From contig JBKJLF010000860.1 in assembly GCA_046597185.1 (NCBI GenBank), positions 1 through 7,765 of the forward strand: 7,765 nucleotides of DNA, written 5' to 3'. The DNA is from CAMBDR01 sp046597185. Its GTDB lineage: Bacteria; Pseudomonadota; Gammaproteobacteria; Burkholderiales; Burkholderiaceae_D. The notes beneath the pieces were generated by a model. It was not told where the DNA came from. It saw only the letters and a list, made by a program, of their open reading frames with translations, and made no database searches. Of this stretch, positions 1 through 6,300 are shown one piece after another (position 1 is the stretch's first letter; the number at the start of each line of letters is the position of its first letter). A program made the position numbers and the translations under genes.

Positions 1-2
1 GC

Positions 3-701
3 TTTAACCAGGCGATTAATGTGCAGGGCGGCGACCACCATAGCACCACCATCCGGGTGCGCGCTGGTTTGCAGGCGATTAACCTTGGTATCCCCAACGG
101 TTACCCGGATTACGTGCTGCACAAAATGGTCACCGTCATGAAAGACGGTGCAGAAGTCAAAATTTCGAAACGGGCTGGCTCTTACGTTACCGTGCGCGAT
201 TTAATTGAATGGTCGGGCAATGGCGATGTGGTCAAAGGGCGTGACGCCGTGCGCTTTTTCTTTATCTCACGCAAAGCCGATACCGAATTCGTGTTCGATG
301 TCGATATCGCCCTGAATGAATCGGATGACAACCCGGTCTATTATGTGCAATATGCGCATGCGCGTATGTGCCGCATCATCGAAAAATCCGAATTGCGTAA
401 CGAGCAACTCGATCAAGCCGATTTAAGCCCCTTAACTGCCCCCAAAGAAGCGTTATTATTGGCCAAACTGGCGAGCTACCCCGATGTATTGGAACATGCG
501 CTGAGTGAATTGGGGCCGCACCAAATTGCCTTCTATTTACGTGAATTGGCCGGGCAAATGCATGCTTATTTAGGTGCAGAACGGGTTTTAACCGACGATT
601 TGGCCACCAAAACAGCGCGGGTCGCCTTATTGCGCGCGATTCGCCAGGTCATCCAAAACGGCCTGGGCTTATTGGGCGTATCCGCACCCGAGAAAATGTA
701 A
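3..701 (+). CDS. argS: Arginyl-tRNA synthetase, C-terminal part (5' end outside window)
   Basis: This class I aminoacyl-tRNA synthetase charges tRNA-Arg with arginine in the cytoplasm. The reading frame is open from base 3, so the gene enters from the left and only about the last 232 residues are present. The fragment starts within the catalytic Rossmann domain (QGGDHH at 20-37). The KMSKS-type ATP-binding loop appears as KISKRAG at 159-179, followed by SYVTVRDLIE, a form common in bacterial ArgRS. From about 340 to the end is the helical DALR anticodon-binding domain, opening with NPVYYVQYAHAR and ending in the usual ArgRS tail GVSAPEKM. The stop codon overlaps the ribosome binding site of the next gene, suggesting co-transcription with the SPOR gene. 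The assignment is secure; only the missing N-terminus limits it. Confidence 0.96.
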   Translation, partial: FNQAINVQGGDHHSTTIRVRAGLQAINLGIPNGYPDYVLHKMVTVMKDGAEVKISKRAGSYVTVRDLIEWSGNGDVVKGRDAVRFFFISRKADTEFVFDVDIALNESDDNPVYYVQYAHARMCRIIEKSELRNEQLDQADLSPLTAPKEALLLAKLASYPDVLEHALSELGPHQIAFYLRELAGQMHAYLGAERVLTDDLATKTARVALLRAIRQVIQNGLGLLGVSAPEKM

Positions 702-705
702 GGAG
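700..705 (+). promoter_or_regulatory. Ribosome binding site of the SPOR-domain gene, overlapping the argS stop
   Basis: AAGGAG lies 4 bases before the ATG at 710 and shares its first two bases with the argS TAA stop (699-701). This tight junction fixes the start of the SPOR gene and points to translation of both genes from one transcript. Confidence 0.8.
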
Positions 706-709
706 CATC

Positions 710-1345
710 ATGAAACTAGTCTCGCAACGTGGCAGCATCTTGGTCGGCATTATTATTGGCTTGGTGATTGGTTTGGCTTTGGCCGTGGTGGTCGCTTTGG
801 TGATTACCAAGGGCTCTTCGCCATTTGTTAATAAAGTAAAAGATAATAAGGGCAGTGACGCCAGTACTGGCCAAATCAGTGATCCAAACAAACCCATGTA
901 TGGCAATGCCAGTGCCGCCAAAGAAGCGGCCAAAGAATTTGCGCCTGAACCTTCGGCCAGCGCCGCAGCTACCACCGCCGTGGTGCCGGCCAGCCCAATG
1001 CCAAGCCCTGCGCCAGCACCCAACAAGCCCGAAACCAAGCCACCAGAAGACAAGCTCGATAAATTAATCGATCGAGCCATTACCAGAACTGACACCGCTG
1101 CCGAAGACAAATGGGTTTACTTTTTGCAGGCTGGCGCGTTTAAAGAACAAAGCGACGCTGAAAATACCCGCGCCAAACTGGCATTATTAGGGTTTGAGGC
1201 AAGTTTGAGTGAACGAAGTACCGATAACGGTGTCCTATACCGGGTAAGAGTGGGGCCGTACAATCAAATTGAAGCGATGAACAAGGTGCGAGCCAAACTG
1301 ATTGAAAACGGTATAGATGTTTCTATTGTGCATAATCAAAAGTAA
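710..1345 (+). CDS. Membrane-anchored SPOR-domain protein
   Basis: A 211-residue inner-membrane protein with the layout of FtsN/DedD-like SPOR proteins. A short basic cytoplasmic tail (residues 1-8) is followed by one hydrophobic segment at about 9-33. A low-complexity Ala/Pro/Lys linker (about 60-115) would run through the periplasm. A C-terminal SPOR domain at about 134-209 contains FLQAGAF (138-144) and YRVRVGPY (177-184), the hallmarks of the fold. SPOR domains bind peptidoglycan stripped of stem peptides, often at the division septum; a role at the septum or in the cell wall is inferred here, not shown. The gene sits 8 bp after argS and 25 bp before dsbA. Its position between argS and dsbA matches betaproteobacterial genomes. 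It is not called ftsN because several SPOR paralogues share this layout. Confidence 0.9.
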   Translation: MKLVSQRGSILVGIIIGLVIGLALAVVVALVITKGSSPFVNKVKDNKGSDASTGQISDPNKPMYGNASAAKEAAKEFAPEPSASAAATTAVVPASPMPSPAPAPNKPETKPPEDKLDKLIDRAITRTDTAAEDKWVYFLQAGAFKEQSDAENTRAKLALLGFEASLSERSTDNGVLYRVRVGPYNQIEAMNKVRAKLIENGIDVSIVHNQK

Positions 1346-1360
1346 TTTCTAAAATTTCAT

Positions 1361-1365
1361 AAGGA
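1361..1365 (+). promoter_or_regulatory. Ribosome binding site of dsbA
   Basis: AAGGA is spaced 5 bases from the ATG at 1371. It supports that start, which also gives a complete signal peptide. Confidence 0.75.
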
Positions 1366-1370
1366 CAATC

Positions 1371-2039
1371 ATGCGAATTCTTAAATATTTAATCATTTCA
1401 CTGAGCGCTTCACTGAGCTTTGGTTTGCTCGCCATCAGCCCCGCCGCCTTTGCAGGTGGAGGCCCGGGTTATACCGTATTAACCGACCCACAATCAACCG
1501 ATACGGGCAAAAAAGTCGAAGTGATCGAGTTTTTTGCTTATGGCTGTCCGCATTGCTTTGGGTTTGATCCTGCTTTGGCAGCATGGGTGAAAAAGCAGGG
1601 TGACCAGATTGTTTTCAAGCGTGTTCCTGTCAACTTCCGCCCGGAATGGGTATTACACGAACGCATGTATTACGCGCTCGAAGCAATGGGTAAACTGGAA
1701 GATACGCATGGCAAGATTTTCAATGCCTTACATGTAGACCGCCAACGCTTGGACAATGATGAAGCGATTATGGCATTGATGGTCAAGCTGGGCATCGACA
1801 AGCAAAAATTTGCCGATGCGTATGGCTCGTTTTCGGTGCAAGCCAAAGTCAAGCGGGTTGGGCAATTACAAGCCAGTTATAAAATCGACCAAGTCCCTTT
1901 GGTGGTGGTGGATGGCCGTTACGCCACCTCCCCTTCCAAGGCGGGTGATATGATTGGCCACGAGAAGCCGGAGTCGGAGCAGCAACAAATGGCCATCAAA
2001 ATTCTGGATGATCTGGTTGGCAAATCCAAAAAGAAGTAA
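1371..2039 (+). CDS. dsbA: Periplasmic thiol:disulfide interchange protein DsbA
   Basis: A 222-residue exported oxidoreductase that introduces disulfide bonds into proteins folding in the periplasm and is normally reoxidised by DsbB (not in this window). Residues 1-28 form a signal peptide: basic start MRILK, hydrophobic core, likely cleavage after AFA before GGGP. The thioredoxin-fold active site is CPHC (residues 59-62) within EFFAYGCPHCF, the classic DsbA dipeptide. The conserved cis-proline is P176 in QVPLVVVDG. The helical insertion expected of DsbA lies between these two motifs, and the length is normal for betaproteobacterial DsbA. The gene is the last of the argS-SPOR-dsbA run and is followed by a strong terminator. 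No other cysteine is present in the protein. DsbA versus a specialised paralogue such as DsbL cannot be fully separated by eye, but CPHC favours DsbA. Confidence 0.93.
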   Translation: MRILKYLIISLSASLSFGLLAISPAAFAGGGPGYTVLTDPQSTDTGKKVEVIEFFAYGCPHCFGFDPALAAWVKKQGDQIVFKRVPVNFRPEWVLHERMYYALEAMGKLEDTHGKIFNALHVDRQRLDNDEAIMALMVKLGIDKQKFADAYGSFSVQAKVKRVGQLQASYKIDQVPLVVVDGRYATSPSKAGDMIGHEKPESEQQQMAIKILDDLVGKSKKK

Positions 2040-2057
2040 GGATTGCAATGACTTTAC

Positions 2058-2087
2058 AAAAAGGGCGGAGAAATTCCGCCTTTTTTT
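2058..2087 (+). terminator. Rho-independent terminator after dsbA
   Basis: The stem GGCGGA / TCCGCC has a 5-base GAAAT loop. It is flanked by a run of A on the left and seven T on the right (2081-2087), and A-T pairing may lengthen the stem. It begins 18 bases after the dsbA stop and should end the argS-SPOR-dsbA transcript. Confidence 0.9.
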
Positions 2088-2200
2088 ATGGCTTTGCGAA
2101 AGCCAAGACGCGTTGTCATTTTTGCGACAAAATCAAAATTTAAATCTGTCTGTCTGAATTCGGTGAGCAACCATGCGTTAAACTTGGCTGATCGCGCTTA

Positions 2201-3256
2201 ATGCTGATTAAGTCGGTCCAACTTATATTTACTGCAATAAAATCGTTACTGATGTCGTTCAAACAAATCGAGAACGAGATTGGCCTCCCCGAAAATGGGG
2301 CTACTCGTCTTACTCATTTTGTGAACGAGCTTGGTGTCCCGAAAAATGACCCTGCTCACACCGCATTGCTGGATCTTGATAATCCAGCCGAGCAGCGCTT
2401 TGCCTGTTTCAATTGCCTCGCACAACCATCCCCAGCCACCGCCACTGTCACCACCAGGCCGATCAACAAACAGGTTGAGCAGCGCTTGGCTGGCATCACG
2501 ATATTATTGGTAGACGATAGTTTGACCAGTCAATTAGTCGCGCGAACCATGCTGGCGCGTGCAGGTGCCAATGTTGACATTGCCACCAATGGGTATGACG
2601 CGGTGGAAATTTTGCGTCAGAAGGCCGCACAATACGATATGGTATTAATGGATGTGCAAATGCCCGTCATGGATGGGTTGCCGGCCACGCGTGTTGCGCG
2701 CGAAGAATTGAACCTCGCCCTACCCATCCTTGCCATGAGCGCGGGCACCTCAGCGGGCGACCAGGAAGCCTGCCGCAGCGCCGGCATGAATGGTTTTGTT
2801 GCCAAACCGCTGTGTATTGTTGCGGCTATCGATACCATATTGCAGCACGTATCGGTTGCGCCATACCCTGAGGAGATCATTTCTGGCACCGCTTTGCTCG
2901 AAATTTGTGACGCCCAGCCGGATTTTCGCATCACGCTGGCAGAGTTAATCAAAACCATGATGGCGCAAAGCCAGCCGCAGTTACAACAGGTGCGGCAATG
3001 TTTGCAACAAGGGCAGCCTGTTGCTGCCGCCTGCATCTTGCATGACATGCGTGGCAGCATCGGCTTTCTGGACGCAAAACTCTTTACCAGTACCGCGCTG
3101 GCACTGGAAACTGCGATAAAGCGCAACGATCAAGCCCAGATCCCCGGTTTGCTGCACGATACCGATGTCGCTTTAGGGCAAGTTTTGCAAGCGCTACAAC
3201 CGTGGTTGGAAAAACTTGCCCAAGTCATTTCAACACACCACTCAACACCCGCTTAA
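2201..3256 (+). CDS. Orphan response-regulator receiver / HPt phosphorelay protein
   Basis: A 351-residue, apparently cytoplasmic protein with two phosphorelay domains. The receiver domain is at about 98-215: acidic pair D105-D106 in ILLVDDS, phosphoacceptor D151 in VLMDVQMPVMDG, S180 in AMSAG and K202 in FVAKPL. All catalytic positions are filled. The HPt domain is at about 235-340, with the likely phosphorylatable H281 in LHDMRGSIGFLDA. This order is the same as the C-terminus of hybrid histidine kinases, but no kinase or ATPase domain is present and no kinase gene is nearby. Residues 1-95 match no domain I recognise and contain an internal repeat (2272-2350). The start is uncertain: ATG 2201 and the in-frame ATG 2252 both lack a clear ribosome binding site, and a stop at 2189-2191 bars a longer frame. 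The protein could be a phosphotransfer partner for a remote kinase or the tail of a decayed hybrid kinase. Confidence 0.86.
   Translation: MLIKSVQLIFTAIKSLLMSFKQIENEIGLPENGATRLTHFVNELGVPKNDPAHTALLDLDNPAEQRFACFNCLAQPSPATATVTTRPINKQVEQRLAGITILLVDDSLTSQLVARTMLARAGANVDIATNGYDAVEILRQKAAQYDMVLMDVQMPVMDGLPATRVAREELNLALPILAMSAGTSAGDQEACRSAGMNGFVAKPLCIVAAIDTILQHVSVAPYPEEIISGTALLEICDAQPDFRITLAELIKTMMAQSQPQLQQVRQCLQQGQPVAAACILHDMRGSIGFLDAKLFTSTALALETAIKRNDQAQIPGLLHDTDVALGQVLQALQPWLEKLAQVISTHHSTPA
2272..2350 (+). repeat. Imperfect 28-base direct repeat, period 51 bases, inside the receiver-HPt gene
   Basis: The units at 2272-2299 and 2323-2350 agree at 21 of 28 positions by my count, both beginning GAACGAG. 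They stay in frame (17-codon period) and encode ENEIGLPEN and VNELGVPKN. This indicates a small in-frame duplication or a short repeated motif in the uncharacterised N-terminus. Confidence 0.65.
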
Positions 3257-3340
3257 GTGTCACCGCGTAATCAATTTGAGCAACGATAACCATCTGCTGT
3301 CATTTCCGCATGCTTTTGGTGGGAATCCAAGTTATTTATT
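3257..3340. other. Short non-coding spacer before the oxidoreductase remnant
   Basis: The 84 bases between the receiver-HPt stop and the first recognisable residues of the oxidoreductase remnant hold no clear terminator, promoter or repeat. The frame of the remnant is open back to the stop at 3287-3289, but the residues from there to about 3340 do not resemble the family. Confidence 0.5.
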
Positions 3341-3583
3341 TCGCGCAGCGCAATCAACCGCGCCGCCGGGCGCAATTGGCTGGCAGTGGGCGATGCGCTG
3401 CTGGCGTTTGACCCGCTCACTTCCTCCGGCATTGCGGGGGCATTGGGTGATGGGCCGGACGCAGCCGAGGTCATAGTGGCGCAACCGGCGGGCGATATTG
3501 CCCCGGCCTGGGCCGAGCGCGCCAACCGCAGCTTTACCCGCTATTTGCAGGGTTTGCGCCAACACTATGATTTTGCGCACTAA
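3341..3583 (+). pseudogene. C-terminal remnant of an FAD-dependent oxidoreductase / tryptophan-halogenase-like protein
   Basis: About 80 residues in one open frame carry the late FAD-binding signature of this flavoprotein superfamily. AGRNWLAVGDALLAFDPL, then TSSGI, matches the known pattern W-x-x-x-GDAA-x-x-x-DPLSSQGI that contacts the flavin. It is followed by a helix resembling x-x-AA-x-x-I and a C-terminal helix with YLQGLRQHYDF, like the Y-x-x-x-R-x-x-YY end of the family. Intact relatives are several hundred residues long, with the Rossmann GxGxxG dinucleotide site at the N-terminus. That part is missing here, as is the usual tail after the last helix. There is no plausible start codon with a ribosome binding site. 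The fragment ends 12 bases from the convergent hydrolase. The exact subfamily (halogenase, LodB/QhpG-like modifying flavoprotein, other monooxygenase) cannot be told from so short a piece. Confidence 0.7.
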
Positions 3584-3595
3584 AACCCCATCCGC

Positions 3596-4723
3596 CTAGG
3601 GAAAGGTCAGCGCTTCGAGCGACTCACACCGGGCAGCATTTTGGCCGACGTTTTGCACGCCACGGCCAAACAGCAACGGCATTGCGCATTGCGAACCCCA
3701 CATGCCTGCTGCATTATGGCCGACGCCTTGCACCAGGTAATATCGATGCGCAGCCTCAAGCTGTGCGCTCAGCTTATATTTCTTCCCCTGGGCTTTTTCA
3801 TAGTTACAATTGCTCATGGCACGTTGCAGGCGCGCCAGCCCACTCAAATTGGCTGGAGCCGCCTGATCCAGCGGCCCTTCGATTTGGGTATCCAGAGAAC
3901 CAGCAAAATAGCTGACCTGGCGCGTGGCAAAGCGTGCAAACAGTTGCATAGGGCTAAGGGTGAGCGGATATTTAAATTCGACCCCGGAAAAATCCAGCCC
4001 ATATTTATACTGATTAAAATCCGCCACTGGCCCGGTATAAGGCGCAAACGCCGTCGCGCCCTGGCTCACATCGCCAAGTGGGCGATCTTTATCAAAATAC
4101 ATATAGGTGCCAGGATTGGCAATCGCGTATTCCAGGCTCAGTCCGGCGCGGGTACGTTCATATTGATTATTCAGCGCCGCGTAGCGCTGCAACATTTGCC
4201 CACCCGCAGAGTGGCCCGCCATGACAATATGACGCAGGTTTGGGAATTGGTTTTGGTCACCCAGTTTAAGTAAAACATCATCCAGCACGGCAAAAGAACT
4301 GGCGATTTGTTTGGCGGCCTTTTTATTGGTCGGCAAACCGATTGACCAGCCGTTACTGGTCCAATACGGCAGTTGCGGCGGCATGGTAGCGACATCACGG
4401 TCTTCATGGTTGTAAAATTTGGGCGCAATGATCAGGGTGCCAGCGGCATCGCCGCTTTGTTTGAGCAAGGTCAGGGTATCGGCAAAATAACGATCCGCAT
4501 CCCGGTTAACCCCATGCAGCACCAACACCACGCGCGTGATTTTTTGCATGGCGGCGCTATCGGTCAGTGCCTGATTGCTGTACACCTCGAACGGATAAGC
4601 CGCAGAGGGCAAGCCGAGGTGGATGATTTGCTGCGGGTTGCTTGCAGCAAGGCTTGTCGCGGCTGCGACATTTGCCGCCGCAAGCCAGATCAATGCCAAA
4701 ATGGGAACTCGCACCAAAACCAT
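3596..4723 (-). CDS. Secreted alpha/beta hydrolase of unknown substrate
   Basis: A 375-residue exported serine hydrolase. Residues 1 to about 23 form a signal peptide (MVLVR, hydrophobic core, Ala-rich end). The fold is shown by the oxyanion-hole region VLVLHGVNRDADRYF (H70-G71) and the nucleophile elbow GHSAGG with S172. The likely catalytic histidine is H336 in GVGHNAAGMWG. The acid is probably D278 in AGSLDTQ, where the family places it before a final strand. Three cysteines (306, 346, 366) in the C-terminal third could form a disulfide in the periplasm. The ATG at 4723 is preferred over the in-frame GTG at 4729, because AAGGG is 7 bases from the ATG but only 1 from the GTG. It resembles esterase/lipase or polyester-depolymerase-like hydrolases only in its general motifs; the substrate is unknown. 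It lies alone on this strand between two gene remnants. Confidence 0.83.
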   Translation of the reverse strand: MVLVRVPILALIWLAAANVAAATSLAASNPQQIIHLGLPSAAYPFEVYSNQALTDSAAMQKITRVVLVLHGVNRDADRYFADTLTLLKQSGDAAGTLIIAPKFYNHEDRDVATMPPQLPYWTSNGWSIGLPTNKKAAKQIASSFAVLDDVLLKLGDQNQFPNLRHIVMAGHSAGGQMLQRYAALNNQYERTRAGLSLEYAIANPGTYMYFDKDRPLGDVSQGATAFAPYTGPVADFNQYKYGLDFSGVEFKYPLTLSPMQLFARFATRQVSYFAGSLDTQIEGPLDQAAPANLSGLARLQRAMSNCNYEKAQGKKYKLSAQLEAAHRYYLVQGVGHNAAGMWGSQCAMPLLFGRGVQNVGQNAARCESLEALTFP

Positions 4724-4730
4724 CGCCACA

Positions 4731-4735
4731 CCCTT
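4731..4735 (-). promoter_or_regulatory. Ribosome binding site that decides the hydrolase start
   Basis: On the - strand, AAGGG (within AAAAGGG) ends at 4731. It leaves 7 bases to the ATG at 4723 but only 1 base to the in-frame GTG at 4729, so the ATG is the better start. Confidence 0.65.
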
Positions 4736-4740
4736 TTATA

Positions 4741-5292
4741 ATGCAAATTAACGCCAACTTGCGGCATGGATTCATGCTGCTTGCATGCAAGTATAACGCA
4801 CCTTATGGGTGCAACAAGCCACAAATCGATGAAGCCATTCAGGCACGCGCCTGCCCTGTCAAGCCGCCGCATGCGCAAATCCAGGCCGCCATCACCATCC
4901 CAATTCTACATATTGCCGATGCCACGGCCGAGGTGCTGCTGCAAAATAATATCCACACCGTGGGTTTGCTGGGCACCGCGTTTACCATGGAGCAGGATTT
5001 TTATAAGGGCAGGCTGGAACAACAGCACGGCCTCAAGGTGTTGGTGCCTGATGCGCCAGATCGGCAAATTGTCCACCACGTCATCTACCATGAATTATGC
5101 TTGGGTAAGATTGAGGCTGGCTCAAAGCAGGCTTACTTGCGCATCATGGCGCAACTGGCGCGGGACGGGGCGCAAGCGGTGATTTTGGGTTGTACCGAGA
5201 TAGGCATGCTGGTGCAACAGGCTGATACCCCGGTGGTTTTGTATGACACCACCGAAATTCATGCTGCCAAAGCGGTGCAAGCCATGCTTTAA
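4741..5292 (+). pseudogene. 5'-truncated aspartate/glutamate racemase (YgeA-type)
   Basis: The longest ATG-initiated frame that does not run into the hydrolase gene has 183 residues. Family likeness is clear only from about residue 44 (base 4870): QIQAAITIPILHIADATAE, then VGLLGTAFTMEQDFYKGRL, HHVIYHELCLGKI and VILGCTEIGMLV with C151. It ends with the usual VVLYDTTEIHAAKAV. This is the C-terminal half of the PLP-independent two-cysteine racemases, which interconvert L- and D-aspartate or glutamate. Intact members are about 230 residues and start with a GLIGGMS-type N-terminus. They carry the first catalytic cysteine in a CTNTMH-like motif. Both are missing here, so racemase activity is not expected. 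The first 43 residues are unlike the family apart from a weak echo near FMLLAC. No ribosome binding site precedes the ATG. The kept part has no internal stop, so the loss may be fairly recent. Confidence 0.75.
4761..4791. repeat. Two adjacent inverted repeats upstream of the hydrolase
   Basis: GCGGCATG at 4761-4768 and CATGCTGC at 4773-4780 form an inverted repeat around GATT, with 7 of 8 pairs matching. It directly abuts the perfect 12-base palindrome CTTGCATGCAAG (4780-4791). The pair lies 38-68 bases upstream of the hydrolase ATG, where an operator could sit. Binding by a regulator is inference only. No matching -35/-10 pair was identified with confidence. Confidence 0.4.
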
Positions 5293-5325
5293 AAGTCTCT
5301 GCATTTTCCGAAAATTTTCCCCATC

Positions 5326-6282
5326 TTATCGGATTTGAGTTACCTTAATCCCTTTTTTTTGCAGTAAATCAACAATACTGTTTGGCCCTGCCATATGTCC
5401 CGCCCCCACCACGATGAAAGCGGGCTTGCCGCTTTGCAATAATTGGATGATTTTTTCGGCCATCAAAATATTACGCTCATCGAACAGGGCTTTCATCATC
5501 TTTTCTGAGCCGGGGTCTTTGCTGGAGGATTCGCGCAGTAGTTTGGCCAGGGCTTTGGCATCGCCGTTACGCCAGGTTTTGACCATGGCATCAATGGTTT
5601 GCTTCATTTCGCCGGTTTTCAGCGCGCTTAACGTATAACTGAGCATGGCGTCATTATCGGCATCGTTCAAGCTGGTAAGTACCTGCGCCTGGAATTCCGG
5701 CGTTTCAAATTCCTGGATGCGCTTGCCGTCGGCTTTGGCTTGCTTGATAAAGTGCAAATCGATGCCGGCTTCCATGTCATAACCCAATTGTTGCAGCATG
5801 CCCAGCGATAAGGCGGTGGCAACAATCACCGGCTTTAAACTTTGCATGGCCTGTGCGTTGGGGCCAACCGTATCGCTCAGTTGCTTCCAGGTCGCTTCCG
5901 TTAAATGGTTTTGCAATTTGTTCGGCGGCGCATAAGTGACGTGCGGGGCCAGTTTTTGCTGCAAACCAGGGTCGCTGGCATCCAGTTCTACCGCCAGCAC
6001 TTCAGCCCGTTGATAGGCCGCTTCCACCGCTTTGGGCAAGGGGTAAAAATCGGGTTTGGCGATGTGGATGGAGCCAAACATGTACACGGTTTTGTCGCCG
6101 GATTTGATTTCCCAAAACAAGCCTTTGGTGGACGGATTGGCTTTGGTGGCGCTGGCAGCATTGCTGTCGGCGGCATGGCTTGGGGCAAGTAAGCCCAGCG
6201 TGAGCGCCAGCGGCACCATGGCAGCATGGCGCAGCAGGGTGCGGCTCAGGTTGTGGGCGTACTGAAGAATGGCGGTTTTCAT
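5326..6282 (-). CDS. TraB/GumN-family exported protein
   Basis: A 318-residue protein of the TraB/GumN family, whose bacterial members have a metalloprotease-like (Tiki-related) fold but mostly no proven substrate. Residues 1-37 are a signal peptide ending PSHA before ADSN, so the protein is periplasmic or anchored outside. Family motifs are FWEIKSGDKTVYMFGSIHIA, with GSIH at 70-73 near the N-terminus, AVELDAS at 97-103, and VVGAGHMAGPNSIVDLL with G295-H296 near the C-terminus. A conserved-looking KPAFIVV strand precedes the last motif. The ATG at 6282 is chosen because AAGGA lies 5 bases before it and the signal peptide then begins properly. The in-frame start at 6351 would add 23 charged residues and overlap the upstream gene. 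It lies 34 bases after the membrane-protein gene and is probably co-transcribed with it. Length and motifs look intact. Confidence 0.87.
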   Translation of the reverse strand: MKTAILQYAHNLSRTLLRHAAMVPLALTLGLLAPSHAADSNAASATKANPSTKGLFWEIKSGDKTVYMFGSIHIAKPDFYPLPKAVEAAYQRAEVLAVELDASDPGLQQKLAPHVTYAPPNKLQNHLTEATWKQLSDTVGPNAQAMQSLKPVIVATALSLGMLQQLGYDMEAGIDLHFIKQAKADGKRIQEFETPEFQAQVLTSLNDADNDAMLSYTLSALKTGEMKQTIDAMVKTWRNGDAKALAKLLRESSSKDPGSEKMMKALFDERNILMAEKIIQLLQSGKPAFIVVGAGHMAGPNSIVDLLQKKGIKVTQIR

Positions 6283-6287
6283 AAAAG

Positions 6288-6292
6288 TCCTT
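6288..6292 (-). promoter_or_regulatory. Ribosome binding site that decides the TraB/GumN start
   Basis: On the - strand, AAGGA (within GAAGGAC) stands 5 bases before the ATG at 6282. It favours that start over the upstream in-frame ATG at 6351. Confidence 0.75.
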
Positions 6293-6300
6293 CGGGATAA

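Noticed and set aside
649..1110. A 153-codon open frame on the - strand opposite the SPOR-domain gene, with a hydrophobic look
   Set aside because: It mirrors the Ala/Pro-rich linker and membrane segment of the SPOR gene, has no ribosome binding site support, and conflicts with a gene whose domains are clear.
2113..2130. TTGTC...GACAA inverted repeat with an AT-rich stretch beyond it, as a promoter or operator for the receiver-HPt gene
   Set aside because: The arms are only 5 bases, and no -10 element sits at a sensible distance from TTGTCA. It is compatible with chance in AT-rich intergenic DNA.
3641..4273. A 210-codon open frame on the + strand opposite the hydrolase
   Set aside because: The - strand frame has a signal peptide and full hydrolase motifs; the + strand frame shows no domain and is its shadow.
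4642..4740. Extension of the racemase frame upstream into the hydrolase gene
   Set aside because: This part lies antisense to the hydrolase signal peptide and has no similarity to the racemase N-terminus.
5310..5319. GAAAATTTTC palindrome between the convergent racemase remnant and TraB/GumN gene as a terminator
   Set aside because: The stem has almost no G-C pairs and no following T run on either strand, so it is too weak to call.
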